From NCBI GenBank assembly GCA_002007465.1, contig LNAC01000019.1, positions 2,540,236-2,604,235 of the forward strand: a stretch of 64,000 bases of DNA, written 5' to 3'. Under the pieces are notes generated by a model, which made no database searches, was not told the origin of the DNA, and was given only the letters and a program-made list of their open reading frames with translations. Numbering within the stretch: position 1 is the first letter of the stretch; each line of letters begins with the position of its first letter. Made by a program: the position numbers and the translations under genes. This document shows, piece after piece, positions 1 through 12,203 of the stretch. This stretch comes from Ailurus styani (Eukaryota; Chordata; Mammalia; Carnivora; Ailuridae).

Positions 1-1378
1 AACATGCTGCTAAAAATCACTGTAGTTCTAGCATTCTTGGAAAAAAGGAAAAGCCTATGAAATTTATATAGGTTAATATCACAGAAAAATAACTCCTTTT
101 CATTCACATTTGGGAAGAGAGATTACCTTGTCATTCCCTATTGCAGGAGGAAATTCTAATTTAGCTACTGTTGATTTTCAAAGTATTTTTTTAATGAAAT
201 TTCATGGAGAAATAGGGCTAAAATGTGCTACTTTAAAGAAATGATTGCACATATATTTTACAAAAGAAAAAAAACCTTCAATGGAAAAATTTAAATTCAC
301 TAATGCCTCACTCATTCTTTATTGAGCTACACAGAAGTAAATAATCAAATCAACAACTTCATTTCTTAACTTGTTATTATTTAAACACATTCATGATATA
401 AAGAAAAGGTAAAATATAGAAATTAGTGTATGTGTGGCTAAATAGTGAATGTTTTTAGACGACAGGAATAAATACACAAATGTGAAACATTAGTAAGCAG
501 TTTAACGTGAAATGTACTAAAATAAAACTACACAGAAAAAACCTGCATCCAAAACAGTGGTTCACACATGCAGCAAATTTCTAAACAAAATCTGACACTT
601 AGTAAACACAATGGAAAAAAACAGTCTTGTTTAAAGTTAACATTTTGTGAATTGATTTTCTAATTTTATTAAATATAATAAAAATGTCATCCATACTCTT
701 GGTCTACAACAACACCCAACAATGTGCATGAAAAAAGAAGAGAATAGAAAAAAAATGGCATTTGCTAACAGCTGGTTCTATCATGACTGAACTCGGACTT
801 TCCTTAAAACAATGGTGACTACAAAGTGAAAAGCTAGAATTTTGCATGATTTATTATTAATTACGAAGCAATTGCTATGTACCTGCAATTCGCAAAACCT
901 TTCAGACTGTAGTCTTCTTCAGAATGCCAAATGTTCAGAACTCCCAGAATGGGGTGGTCCATCTGCACATGGGAGATAGATATCCAATAAAATAAACCTT
1001 TCCTCAGAATTAACTAAAAAGGTTAGTTTTACATCCACATTCTGGACTGAAACTTTTTGTTATTAAAGATTTTGCTGGGAAAATGTGCAAAACTTAAAAG
1101 GTGTCTGAATTGGGTGGTAACATCGCTGTTCAGTATCACAAATTTCTTGATTGGATAGGTGTATTGTGATCGTATAGGAGAATGTTCTTCTTTGTAGCAA
1201 ACATGCATAAAGAACCCATGGGTCATGGTTAGGCATCTATTCAGTGTAGTCTTATAATGGTTAAGAAAAATAAAATTCTCTGTGTACCAAACATCTAAGT
1301 TTTCTGTAAGTTTGCCATCAAGTTTAAAATATAGAGTTTTTTAAAAATTGAAGAGAGGTCAGAGTCGTCTGTCATTCT
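1..1378. other. AT-rich sequence without recognised gene
   Basis: No convincing exon, retroelement or RNA gene is visible. The DNA is AT-rich with many short A and T runs. The frame at 1029-1226 on the minus strand has no recognisable domain and looks like chance. A cluster of AATAAA-like motifs near 983-992 could belong to a 3' UTR, but no gene context supports that. Confidence 0.5.
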
Positions 1379-1394
1379 CCCCCCCCCCCCCACA

Positions 1395-1564
1395 NNNNNN
1401 NNNNNNNNNNNNNNNNNNNNNNNNNNNNNNNNNNNNNNNNNNNNNNNNNNNNNNNNNNNNNNNNNNNNNNNNNNNNNNNNNNNNNNNNNNNNNNNNNNNN
1501 NNNNNNNNNNNNNNNNNNNNNNNNNNNNNNNNNNNNNNNNNNNNNNNNNNNNNNNNNNNNNNNN
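1395..1564. other. Assembly gap (170 N) between C homopolymers
   Basis: A run of 170 undetermined bases is flanked by a C13 run and ACA on the left (1379-1394) and a C12 run on the right (1565-1576). The likely cause is a C-rich or CA/C simple repeat that could not be sequenced through. Apparent open frames crossing the gap (1348-1794 plus, 1359-1586 minus) are artefacts. Confidence 0.97.
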
Positions 1565-1576
1565 CCCCCCCCCCCC

Positions 1577-3430
1577 AACAGGTCACCAGAGGCTATTGCT
1601 CTTCTGCAACTCTGGTGTTACTCCTAGGACCTACCGTTCCCAGCGGCAGCCTCTCCCCCGGGAGCTACAGAGCCACCTTCCGGGAGCCAGCCTCTCTGCA
1701 CTGGTGGCTCTTACAGACACTTAGAGGAAGCCCAAAGAGGAGTGAGTTTATTTATCCTTCAGAGACTGTCACTTGGCCAGATTTCAAGCCTTGATGGAGC
1801 TGCAGCCTCAGTGACTCTGGGATTCAAATAATTATTTGTCTAGTCTGCTCACCTTGACTACACCTCCCTTGTAAGCTAGACTGAATATAGCCTGTAACTA
1901 AATCTTTCTAAGCAGCCCAAGGTGTCTACAACTCCAAAGGGAAAACTTATTAATTCTTTGGAAACCCTGAGGCCAGCTAGCTTAACCCACCATCCCTCCA
2001 CATCTTAGATGTCCTTGATCAACACTCAAGATGGACCCTTCAGTTGTTTTTTTCATATATATATATTTTTTTCCCTCATGTATCCTCCTTGCTTGAGTCT
2101 ACCTCAAACTACCACCCCCCGCCGTTATCTTAGACTTTCATCTGTGATTTGTAAGAACCTCTTCTGCAGTTAGTTACCCAACATCATTACCTCAGCCCGT
2201 CTCTCTGTTGGTTCCATTCTGGCTTGGATACCTGGCTGCTCCTGAGGAAATCTCTTCCCTGAAGCTCGTTCAGGTAGCTAAGTGGTTTATCCACACCTCA
2301 TTTTCTTCAGGGTAGAAAATGGGCTCAGTATTCCCCTCTTTGACTTCTTCCAAATTGTTACTCATCTACCCTCACATGAAAACCACTGTCCCTTTCTTCT
2401 TTGCACTCTGAGTTGTACCACCCTGCCGAGTCTGTGTAGGTGACAGCAGCCTCACCTTGAGGGACTTCTCCATACCTCTCCAGCTGCTCACTCTCAACTT
2501 TACCACTGGATCTTGTCCTCTCCTGGAATGTCTTTCCCACCTCTGAATATTTAAATGCACAAATGCTACCCTTCCACTTCAGCTTCCTTCAGTCTGTCCT
2601 GCACACTTGACCTTTTACTACACAGAGACATCTCATTCCTTGCCCCATTTGTTATAGCCATTGGTCTTCCCCATCGCAGTTGCATTCTTTTTCAACTTTG
2701 CCTTCATGCTTTATTCCTTCGGGCCATACTTTGTCAGTATCCTTACTCATGTGCCCTTTTATTCTTCCTCCATACCCCACCCCCTGTCAAAACCATAGAG
2801 CTAAGCCATCCCAAATGCCTACTCACTAGGCCCCTGTACCTGGGCTGTTGAGCTCTGTCTAGAGCATTCACACAATTGTCCAGATTCATGTGACTGGAAT
2901 GTATGGTTTTGATCTCAGCCAAACACACAGCATTACCCAGAGATGCTTCTGTGTGTATTCAGTTATCTCTCTGTGCCATTTTCCAGTGTAGCTATTTCAG
3001 GTTCCCCACTCTTCTCAAACTCTTGTCAGTCTTGGCAACACAGCTTGCCAGGAGATCATAGAGAAAACAGAAGCAAGAAGAGAATTTTTTCAATTCCTGC
3101 CAGCCAATTTAAAACTTGATCTATATCCACATCCACCATTTCTCTTTCCTCCTGTTCCAGTGAAAGATGTGTCTGTCCTCCAAGGCTGCTTCTTCAGTCT
3201 TTGTTCTGCATCACATCCCTTATGTCTTCAAGAACTGCTTTACTGACGGTCTCTTCTCTTCTGTACCTTCAATCTTCTACGTAAATTTAACATCAATATT
3301 TAACATGTTCCATTTTCTTCCTTCCTGCCAAACACCTCCCTTGGCCTCAGGCCTGCTTCTCTGAGCACTTTCAACTTATATGTGGCCTACTATAATTCAT
3401 ATTTTCCTATGATTTACTTTTAGTTTGTAG
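1577..3430. other. Unassigned, pyrimidine-rich sequence, possibly an old repeat
   Basis: The plus strand is rich in C and T. From about 2400 to 3360 it has the texture of a very old interspersed repeat, but I could not assign a family. The frame at 2555-2851 (98 residues) is Leu/Ser/Cys-rich with no domain I recognise and is probably chance. Composition is clearly more GC-rich just after the gap (1600-1750) than before it. Confidence 0.4.
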
Positions 3431-3439
3431 TCTGTGTTC

Positions 3440-4045
3440 TAAAACAGAAATCTGTTTTTATGGTTCCCCTGTTTAAAAACCTTCAAAGGCTCTCACTGCT
3501 GTCAGGGTAAAATTCAGAATATTTAATATGGCTCGTTAGGTCCTTTACAACTTCTGTCTTGCTTACATCTCTGCAAACCTGAGCACCATCCCCATCTTCT
3601 ACCCTCCATCACACCTCCACTCCTACCCCCCACGACCTCCCACCAATATACATAGTCACACACTTGTAATTTCTGGCCTGTGTCGCTCATGTCTAGGGTT
3701 TTGAAAATACATCTAAATCCTGATTAGAACATTCTTCTCTGTGTTCTTTACTTGGATAAATTCTTTTCATCCTTCATGTTTCAGTGTTGATGTTGTTTCC
3801 CTCGAAAAGATTTCCTGACACCCCAAGACCTTCTCCAATAATGTGCCCTCATAGTTCCTAGTACTAATCCTCTGTCATAGCCTTTAGCACACTCCTGGGA
3901 CTCCCTGTTTACTTGTACTCACTAGGACATCCATGCCTCAAGACAGGGTCAGCGGGCCCTTGCTTGTCTTTCTCTTTCTATTGCTTAGTTTAGTAGCTTA
4001 TACAAAGTGGATGCACGCAGTAAATGTTTGTGATGAATGAATGAA
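3440..4045 (+). repeat. L2 LINE 3' portion
   Basis: The order of landmarks matches the L2 3' region. A segment begins with a CTTCAAAGGCTCTCACTGC-like start near 3481, followed by a run resembling the L2 sequence before the FTCL-type peptide region. Then comes a 'TTTCCTGACACCCC' block near 3812. It ends with the usual L2 tail leading into a short TGAATGAATGAATG simple repeat (about 4033-4046). The copy is strongly diverged, as expected for this ancient family. Confidence 0.7.
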
Positions 4046-4360
4046 TGCGTGGATCCATGTGAAAAAAGGATGATAGAAGCTGGCAAAGAAATTAACAGAA
4101 ATTTTAAACTTTAAAAAATGAACATATGTGCAGGAAACAGATTCAGATGCAGCAAAAATGCGTCCAAGTTGGTAGGCAGGGGCTACCTGTTGAGTATAGC
4201 AATACTGGTAACTAAGGGAAACCATCTCATTTGGGGGGATGGTGTCGTGGAGATGATGAGGTTGGAGAATTGAGAGAGGACATTGCTTAGGTACTATTTT
4301 AAAGCCCTATTTGGAAGTTTCTTTCCTTATCTTTACAGATTAAAACACCTGTTCAGAAAA

Positions 4361-4598
4361 TAAAACAAGATGAAATCACAGAGGGGGATGAACCATAAGA
4401 GACTCTTAATCATAGGAAACCAACTGAGGATTGCTGGAGTGGAGGGGAGTGGGGGAGGGGGTAACTGGGTGATGGACATTAAGGAGGGCACATGATACAA
4501 TGAGCACTGGGTGTTATATAAGACTGATGAATCACTGACCTCTACCTCTGAAACTAATGATACATTATATGTTAATTAATTGAATTTAAATTAAAAAA
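4361..4598 (+). mobile_element. L1 3' end, carnivore type, 5' truncated
   Basis: This is the 3' UTR of a carnivore L1 in plus orientation: a segment with ACCATAAGAGACTCTTAATC, a GA/G-rich block, GAGCACTGGGTGTTATAT and ACCTCTGAAACTAATGATAC, ending in an A-rich tail. Only about 240 bp are present, so it is a dead 5'-truncated insertion. Flanks 4346-4359 and 4599-4612 look like a decayed target-site duplication (CACCTGTTCAGAAA versus ACCCATTCAGAGAA). It is related to the copy at 39344-39656. Confidence 0.85.
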
Positions 4599-4919
4599 AC
4601 CCATTCAGAGAAGGGATAAAATAAGTTCCACTTTAACAGCATTCATTGAACTATGATAAAGTGATGAATGGGAAGGAAAAGAGGTATTTACTCAACCTTT
4701 TTCAGAAAGGACTTAGATCCTTAACATGTTCCTGTTTCTTCTGTCCTACCAAACAATCCCTCCCTTGGCATGACACCCCATCTGCTTGTATATGGGTTAC
4801 TGTGGTCCACACTTTCCTGAGATCTGTTTTCAGGATGTGTACCTTATCTTTATGTCTGTAGTGCCCGATGCTGTACTTGCACAAGTACTTGTCAAGTCAA
4901 CAAATGAAAGAGATTACTA

Positions 4920-5113
4920 GGGATGCCTGGGTGGCTCAGTTGGTTAAGCAGCTGCCTTCAGCTCAGGTCATGATCCCAGGGTTCTGGGATCAAGTCCTGC
5001 ATTGGGCTCCTTGTAAGGCAGGGAGCCTGCTTCTCCCTCTGCCTCTGCCTGCCCCTCCGCCTGCTTGTGCTCTCTTTCTCTCTGACAAATAAGTAATTAA
5101 AATCTTAAAAAAA
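4920..5113 (+). mobile_element. CAN-SINE, older type
   Basis: A tRNA-Lys-derived head (GGTGGCTCAGTTGGTTAAGC) is followed by the CT-rich region and an A-rich tail. Target-site duplications AAAGAGATTACTA (4907-4919) and AAAGAGATTAATA (5114-5126) differ by one base, so this is an independent L1-mediated insertion. The head reads GGTTAAGC rather than GGTTAAAGCCTC, placing it in the older set in this window. Confidence 0.95.
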
Positions 5114-5410
5114 AAAGAGATTAATAGCCTGTTTGATCCAGGCCTATCATATTTTTTCCATGTTGTTCTTCATAAGGACTTGTAATTCTTTTTCTTATCA
5201 TATACTTTCTCTTGTGAGTTTTTGGAAATATCTAGATGCTTATCATTATTATCACCTGGTATTTTTGTACATTTCTATTGTATGGTCAGTGGTACTAGAA
5301 CATTTTTATGAGAAACTGCTGGGTACTAATATTATCAGATTTAGGTTCTTTTTCTACCTGTGGAGAAGCCCTCATCTTAGAAAATGGTGCCTCCTGTAAG
5401 CTCTATTATT

Positions 5411-6292
5411 ATCATTGTTAAATGTTTTTATTGAAATATATTTGACATACAACATTGTGTAAGCTTAAGGTGTACAACATGTTGATTTGATATGTTTCTG
5501 TATTGTAATATGATTGCCATCATAGCACTCATTAGCACCTCTCTCATATCACATAATTACCATTTCTTTTTTTGTGTTGAAAATAATTAAGATCTCTTAG
5601 CAAGCTCAGTGATTATAACACAACATTGCCATCTGTATTCCCTGTGCTCTGCATTAGATCTCCAGAGTCTATCTGTGTACTGGTTTCAAATTTGTGCCCT
5701 TTTTTTTTTAAAGATTTTATTTATTTATTTGACACAGAGAGATTACAAGTAGGCAGAGAGAGAGGAGGAAGCAGGCTCCCTGCTGAGCAGAGAGCCCGAT
5801 GCGGGCCTCGATCCCAGGACCCTGAGATCATGACCTGAGCCGAAGGCAGAGGCTTTAACCCACGGAGCCACCCAGGCGCCCAAATTTGTGCCCTTAAATA
5901 GCATCTCTCCTGTTCCTCCAACCCCCATATCCCTAGTAACCACCACTGTACTGTCTGTTTTCATAAGTTTCTTTTTTTTTTTTTTTTTAGGTTCTGCATG
6001 TAAGTAACAGAAGGCAGTATTTGCCTCTCTCTGTTTGACTTAGTACAGTGTCCTCAAGGTCCATCCATGTTGTCAGAAATGATGGATTTCCTTCTTTCTC
6101 ATGGCTGAATAATATTCCATTGTGTATCTATACCACATCTTTACCCATTCATCCATTGACGGACAGTTAGGTTGTTTCTTATACTGTGGCCTTTGGGAAT
6201 AATGCTGCAGTAAACAATGGGAACGCAGATACCTCTTCCGTATCCTGTTTTTATTTCCTTTGTGTATATACCCAGGAATGAAATTCTGTAAG
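5411..6292 (-). mobile_element. Old L1 (L1M-type) 3' end, split by a SINE
   Basis: The left part (5411-5700, continuing 5881-5990) is an L1M 3' UTR in reverse. The right part (about 6000-6292) matches the reverse complement of the end of ORF2, including the stretch encoding the C-terminal region around CCATCCATGTTGT and TGAATAATATTCCATTGTGT. A CAN-SINE interrupts it at 5702-5880. No open frame survives. Confidence 0.85.
5702..5880 (-). mobile_element. CAN-SINE, younger type, inside an L1
   Basis: Reverse-oriented SINE: a T-run and AAGATTTTATTTATTT at left, then the GA-rich region, and the tRNA-like head at right (AGGCTTTAACCCACGGAGCC). It is flanked by a perfect 15-bp duplication CAAATTTGTGCCCTT at 5687-5701 and 5881-5895. 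The perfect duplication and young-type head argue for a comparatively recent insertion into the older L1. Confidence 0.96.
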
Positions 6293-7230
6293 TTCTATTA
6301 TTTATGAAATTGGAGCCAGTCAACTTCCTTGCTTTTTCCTTTATCAATAGGTTTGACATGAGGTGCATTTTCCCAGAAGTGACCTTACCGTGATCTTTCC
6401 CTTTTATTTCCACAAGACATATTTTGGTGTGTTTGCTCACCCAGGCTCCTGTCCCAGTTTTCTTCCTCTCCCATTGACTGATGATGAGAGCAAAATCGCA
6501 TAAGGTTGAAATAAGCCTAGCTCCCAGAGCTGCTGACCAAAAGCAGCTCACAGCCCCGGAGACATCTTCTCCCCAGTGCTCAAACCTCACATTCCATTCT
6601 GGTCATGCTTTCCCTTGTTAATCCTGGCTCCACATGAAACCTGACTTCGAAGCCAAAGATTTGTTAAGCACTTTTCCAGTGACCAACTTTGGCTCTGATC
6701 TTTGATTGCAGATATAATTTTCAACCTATGTATATGAGTCATCTAAGTTGGCTGTTTGTCGAAAAGTAAGGACACGATGTTACTTTACTTAACAGTTATT
6801 CATGAATTCCTTATAAAGTCATGACTATCTAGTAGGAAACTCTCATTTACTTTAATACATTAAGTTAAAACTATTTATTCTCTACTTAAGGAAATTTTGT
6901 CTTAAGAGATTGTCTTGAAAAGTAGTAGCTAAAACTATACTGAATATGTCAAAGATACAAACAACCATCTGGATAAGTTCATTTCCCTACAAGTAAAGAC
7001 AAACATAGCTCTCTCTGTTTATGTCAGCAACTGTAGTTTCCCTGTTGAAGTTCATAAAGGCTCATGGCACACCCAAAAACATCTGTCAGGATGCCCGACC
7101 CCTGATACACCCTTACCTGAAAGTGCCTGCCAGCTAGTCTTGTTACATCTTCCCATGGCTGGGCCACAGGGGCTGAGGTTAGTGCTCAAGTTTTCTGTTC
7201 CTGTGTTGTTCATGGATTCATTCAATTCCT
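6293..7230. other. Unique sequence without recognised gene
   Basis: No repeat or exon is recognised. The minus-strand frame 6141-6590 (149 residues) begins in this stretch and runs into L1 3' sequence; it has no recognisable domain and is not supported as a gene. Confidence 0.5.
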
Positions 7231-7234
7231 GCTC

Positions 7235-7760
7235 ATGACAAGTGGAGGGAATTGGAAGAGAGGAACTTAATCAATAGAGAAAATGCCAGATAGAGAAAGT
7301 GCCATGCAGCATGTTTTAAAAGGGGCTCTGATAGAGAATAACTGAGGGTCTGGGGAGAAGGGTTTTTAGGTTGTGTGGTTGGGGAAGGCTGTCCCAAGCA
7401 GACACTTAAACTGAGAGCTAAAGACAGGGAGTAGTCAGCCATCTGGAGATGGGGGAGGGCATGCCCCACCCTGGCCCGAAGGCAGGTTAAATTGGGTGTG
7501 TTTTTCAGAAAGAAGGCCCCTGAGTGTCAGGATTGTGGTGGGAAAGGAGGAGGTTTAAGATATGGGGAGGTTTTAAGAAGGGCCTCTTGGGCAGGATAAG
7601 AAGATTGGTGTCACTCTAAGGCTCTCAAAACCCTATGGCCTGGCTGCTGTGGGGAGATTGGAGGCAAGAGGAAGAAGGGAGGCCAGTTAGGAGACCACTG
7701 TGGGGCCCAGGTGAGAGGGTGGTGGCTGGGACAGGGTGGTGGGGGGGGGATGGAGAGAAT
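7235..7760 (+). repeat. Probable old mammalian-wide repeat, family not assigned
   Basis: G/A-rich sequence with phrases such as GGCCAGTTAGGAGACCACTG and a following G-rich 'GGTGGTGGCTGGGACAGGGTGG' style block. It resembles the 3' half of the old repeat at 19590-20990 and that at 44665-45165. A G9 run lies at about 7741. Divergence is too high to name the family by eye. Confidence 0.35.
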
Positions 7761-9500
7761 AAGGGACTCGGGGAACATTTTAGCAGAGATGTCAAGAATG
7801 CTTACTCCACTTACTCTCAGCTGGGGTGTGGGGAGTTGGGAGGGGGGTCACAGGTAATTTCTAGAAATGTACTTCGTTTCCCTTCAGTATCCATGTTGAC
7901 TGTGGGCACGAGAACCTCAGAAGGATCCTGTCCAGGGGTCAACAGGCATCCAGTGTTCCAGGAATTAAGTAGAGGAAGGCTCTTAAAACTAGGGGCCTAG
8001 GAGCTGGTGTTTATCTTTCCCTCCAGACTGGGGAGGTTGCAGTTTATTTTTATTCATGGACATTCATTTCAGGAAAGCTTTTTCATGAACATAGAAATTA
8101 TTACAAGCGATTAATAACAGCTTCATTTTTACATTTTACTTCATTTTAGCTTCATTTAGGTTTTATGGAAAGCTTCTAGCATTTCATTTTAAAACAGACT
8201 AAATCGGTCCTATGTCCTCAGCTCTTTTTGATTAAGGAGAGGAGTGTGATTAACATTTGTTTGGTTGGGGGTTTTAGCACTACTATGGTTACAGTGCGGT
8301 GGTTGAAAATGTTCTATCCAGCACATTATTAGTTATTCCATTTCTTGATAAAACAGACATTTAAGAACAAGGCAGAGTCTGGAAGTGCATGGGGGTGGGG
8401 GAACCCAAACTCTGTGAAATGTTTAACCTTTTAACATAGTTCAACAAAGTTTAGATTTCTGGCAAGACGCCTAGACTTCATAAGGCTGTGCATGGTTGCA
8501 AAACCCGACAAGACTTTAGCACTTAAATTATTCTGGCTCAGAGTTGAGACAATGTGAAGAGAGCAAAGGGGAAAAAAACCCACACCCTGATAGTTACAGC
8601 TGGGCTCATGGCACAGAATAATTTGGGAAAAGGATGCCGGGGGTGGTGATTACAACCTACAGTTCCTCGGAGCTGTATCAAATGCTTCTGCTGAGAGAAC
8701 AAACTATCTGCAAAGGGAAAGCAAGTTTGGCATTAAAGGTAAAGAAGGATCTTAAGAACACGTGACAAACCAAATACATCATAGATTAGCAAGAATTGTT
8801 TGTTTCACAGAATCACAGCAATTGCCCTTAGAAGATCAATGCAAGGACTAATCAAGATACAATGTCTCAAGCATGGAGTCTGGAACAAGTTTCTCCATCT
8901 AGAAATGCACGTGCAGGTTACCATTGGTGCCAGTATCCCGGACCTCATCTTCTAGCCAAAGAAAATGGGGAATTTGTACCTAGCCAGAAGTAATGGGGAA
9001 TTTCATTACCACCCACCTTTGTTTGCTATGTGTTGATATAGCTATTGATTTGCACTCCCTGAAGTTTCTCTAAGATTTGTCAGAACATATGGGTCATTTG
9101 CAAATAAGAAAACATAAAACAATAATTATTAAAATAACTATGGATAAAGGTAGTACAGTGTTTTGTGTATATGGTCCTCAGAACCCTAATTCTGAGAGGT
9201 GGACAGTAAGTAGGTAGAGGGAGTGCTTGAAAAATCAGTTCAGTGGCCAGTAAGTTTAGGACGCACCTGAATGATATTCTAATGTCTCTATTATAATTGT
9301 TCTTTTTCCCCAAGGCTGCAGTAGTTTTATGTGTATTGCAAAGCTCTAGAAAGGAAAGAAGTATCCAGTGTTTTCCAAATATATTGTCATAAAATCAGCC
9401 TATTCTCTGCCCTGTCCTCCTTTTTTTAATGAACTATATCATCAAACACATATTCTGATCACATACACTGGTAAACACTGAATATAGAATATAAACGTTT
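7761..9500. other. Unique sequence without recognised gene
   Basis: No retroelement, exon or RNA gene is recognised. The region is mixed composition with T- and A-rich patches around 8040-8180. The 7635-8000 plus frame (121 residues) is G/R-rich and overlaps the preceding probable repeat, so it is treated as noncoding. Confidence 0.45.
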
Positions 9501-9537
9501 GCAAAATGGACCTATTTTCACATATAGGACGAAGAGA

Positions 9538-9662
9538 AGTCAGTCAAAGAGAGTCAGATAGAGAGAAAAACAAAACAGACAAAGAGAAAAAGAACCAGAC
9601 AGAGAAATCAGACAAAGAGAATCAGAGAAAAAGCAAATCACACAAAGAGAAAAACAAGGTAA
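9538..9662 (+). repeat. Degenerate purine-rich tandem repeat
   Basis: Imperfect repetition of a CAGACAAAGAGAAA-like unit of about 13-20 bp gives a strongly A/G-biased plus strand. It produces a charged frame at 9506-9742 dominated by K, E, D, R, S and N. This is low-complexity coding potential only; no domain, splice signal or homologue is visible. Confidence 0.65.
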
Positions 9663-10291
9663 CAGAGTTTGGCAATAAATGGGTTCTAAGAGATAAGAAT
9701 GCTACTATCTACAGGAAAATTCAACCACATGGACTTAGATAAGTAAGAAAACTGAAGGTAGGGGGTTTCTGGTTTTATTTCAGCTCCTGAACAGAGTTAT
9801 ATCCAAGATTCCTGCATTTTTCTTGGCTATTCCCTCACACTTGAAATGCGGCTGCTATGACTCTGACTCTCGTCTTGCACTGGCATCCTAGGCAGGAAAA
9901 GGGGCAAAGGTTTAATCAAGAAGATAGAGACGTTTTTAGGAATACCACTGCACAGTTGTGAATATGTCTAATTGCATGGGACCATGTGACATAGCAAAGA
10001 GCTGTGCTTGAGATAATTAGAATTTTATATTGATCAATTGGGGATTTTTTTGGTGACTTAGGCAGTTACAGAATGGAAGTAAGAAAAAGAGTTTGGAATG
10101 ATTTGTGTATTTTGAGCAGTAGAAATCTAGAGGTAAATGTGTTATTTTAGACCCATTCCTTTAGGCAAGTCTTTTGAATTACCCAGGTCCTTCTGAAAAA
10201 AAAAAAAAAAAGACAAAATATCCCACCTTCTTTTACTTTTTGGGAATAGTTTACTTTCTTAAAGTAAGAGAGTAAAATAAGTAAAGTAAGA

Positions 10292-10292
10292 G

Positions 10293-10352
<60 letters not shown>
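10292..10352. repeat. Compound (GC)n(CA)n microsatellite
   Basis: A short alternating GCGCGCGCG stretch passes directly into a CA dinucleotide run of about 52 bases. The whole 61-bp tract alternates purine and pyrimidine. Minus-strand frames at 10147-10434 and 10259-10453 encode Val-Cys runs from this repeat and are not genes. Confidence 0.97.
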
Positions 10353-10353
<1 letters not shown>

Positions 10354-10919
10354 CGTTAAAGTTCGGTTGAGAGGAGACATGCCCCCCATCCCTGGGGACA
10401 CCATGGGAACAAGACTGGAATACTGTCTTGCCATCCCGGTCTAAATCAGTCATTAGCCAGAGGACAGAATGTTCTGGGGCTTTTTCTCAGGTAATAGCAG
10501 GCTTTGTTTCTTTTACTACATTGGATCTTTTAGGACCTAATCCAGCCTATGGCTTAAAGCATGAAAGCATTTAGAGAGCTCTAAAATAATTACCATGTTT
10601 TTTTCGCTCTCCGGGCTCTTAATGGGGATAAATATACACCAGGCAACAAATTGGTTCAGTTTGCTTTTGAAATTTTCTTTGGTAGCGAGACAAAGGCATG
10701 TTGGTACAACACGTTCTCCATGGAATGGAACTTATTAAAGAAAAGCCCATGATGAAACCCATAGGAGGGGCTATCAGTTTTTATTCTGTGAACTACCACA
10801 AAGGAGCATTTGCTGTAAAATGTTTTCTTTTTAAAAATGGAAATTATGTGGGCCTCAAATTCATGTAATAACAAAGTCCTTCTAATATTCCTTTGGCACA
10901 GAAACTCAAAGCATGTTTC

Positions 10920-11199
10920 TTATTTTTTTAATTATTTTTTTCATTAGAAAAGTAATATAAACCTCAATATTAAAGTTTTGAAAAAAGTGGAAAAAATACT
11001 ACTACGAATCTAATAATCTTAAACATTACTGTGAAGTCTTTTCTTCTCTTTTTAATATTTTTCATCAAATATGTCTTTGAACTTGTAGCATTATACAGCA
11101 TCTCCCTTCTTTGCTCACTCATTTATTCTAAGCATTGTGTTCATGATACAACACACCTTCACACCACTATATGAACAGTTAGGCTGTTTCTGCCTTTTT
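10920..11199. repeat. Possible remnant of an old LINE or DNA repeat
   Basis: AT-rich sequence with phrases reminiscent of old mammalian repeats, such as AGTAATATAAACCTC and AACAGTTAGGCTGTTTCTGCC. The signal is weak and the family cannot be decided by eye. Confidence 0.3.
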
Positions 11200-11209
11200 C
11201 TCAAAGTGG

Positions 11210-11249
11210 TTTTTTTTTTTAAAGATTTTATTTATTTATTTATGAGAGA

Positions 11250-11280
<31 letters not shown>

Positions 11281-11420
11281 GACATGCATGCGCAAATGGG
11301 GGGAGGGGCAGAGGGAAAGAAAGAGAGAGAACTCAGGCGGGCTCCATGGCCAACACAGATTGTAACCTGAGCTGAAACCAAGAGTCAGGTCCTTAACTGA
11401 CTGAGCCACCCAGGCTCCCC
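11210..11420 (-). mobile_element. CAN-SINE, older type, with internal TG microsatellite
   Basis: Reverse-oriented SINE with T-run, AAAGATTTTATTTATTT and a right-hand head ending TGACTGAGCCACCCAGGC. A TG dinucleotide run of about 28 bases (11254-11281) has expanded inside the CT-rich region. The duplication TCTCAAAGTG flanks it at 11200-11209 and 11421-11430. The body is more diverged than other copies. Confidence 0.93.
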
Positions 11421-11430
11421 TCTCAAAGTG

Positions 11431-12196
11431 CTTTTGAACTCATATTATAATTTCTTATATAGTAATAGTGTTCTCGCCCATAGACCCCAAAATCATTCAC
11501 TTGATATATCTAATCCTTCAACTAGAATACTGATTACTTACATATGTTCAAGAAACCATGGGGGGTGCAAAAGAACAATAGTTGGTTTTAACTTCAGGAA
11601 TATACAGGTAAAACTTATCCCTGGGTATGTCCAAATGGAGTTCACAAAGCTAGCCATTCGTAGAAGGCACTTACAAATGATAATAGGTGCTTCGGGGCTC
11701 AGGAGGAGTGGGGGCTTGCGGAGACTGGAAACGGGACCGCCGTGCAGCCTGTGTATGATGTGGGTTTAGAGACGCGTGGATGAACGGGCTGGAGTGTGTT
11801 CCACGAACAGGGGGAAACAGGTGGGAAATCCTCAAGTGTGTTTGAGAAGTGGTTACATTTATTGCTGGACTAGGTAGGGTAGTTTATTTCACCTCAATTT
11901 CCTGTATTTCCAGAGGAAAATGATCTGGAGACTTTATATACTGAAAATGTCCTCAGTTCCCTTCACTTATATGTACAAACTTAATCAGGGAGTCTGTGTT
12001 CCTCAGCAAGTAGACACAAAGTGTCCTTTTTCCTGGTGTGCGCTGCTTTTCCCAGACTCACACTCTTTGCCGTCATGTCTTGCAAAATCTGAGAAAAAAG
12101 GAAGTTTCATTTTGAAGAGAAAAACCAAAGTTGTTTGTACCTTTGCATCCTAAGCCTTACCGGAATTTTCATAGCGAGTCCTATTTTGGGTAAAAG
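11431..12196. other. Unique sequence without recognised gene
   Basis: The plus-strand frame 11428-11769 (113 residues) starts at the edge of a SINE, has no recognisable domain and shows no supporting splice or homology signal. No repeat is recognised. Confidence 0.45.
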
Positions 12197-12203
12197 CTGG
12201 AGT

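Noticed and set aside
1348..1794. Frames through the N gap
   Set aside because: Open only because undetermined bases cannot show stops.
6141..6590. 149-residue frame (minus)
   Set aside because: Its end runs through L1 3' sequence; the remainder has no recognisable domain.
10147..10453. Frames with Val-Cys runs
   Set aside because: Translations of the CA microsatellite.
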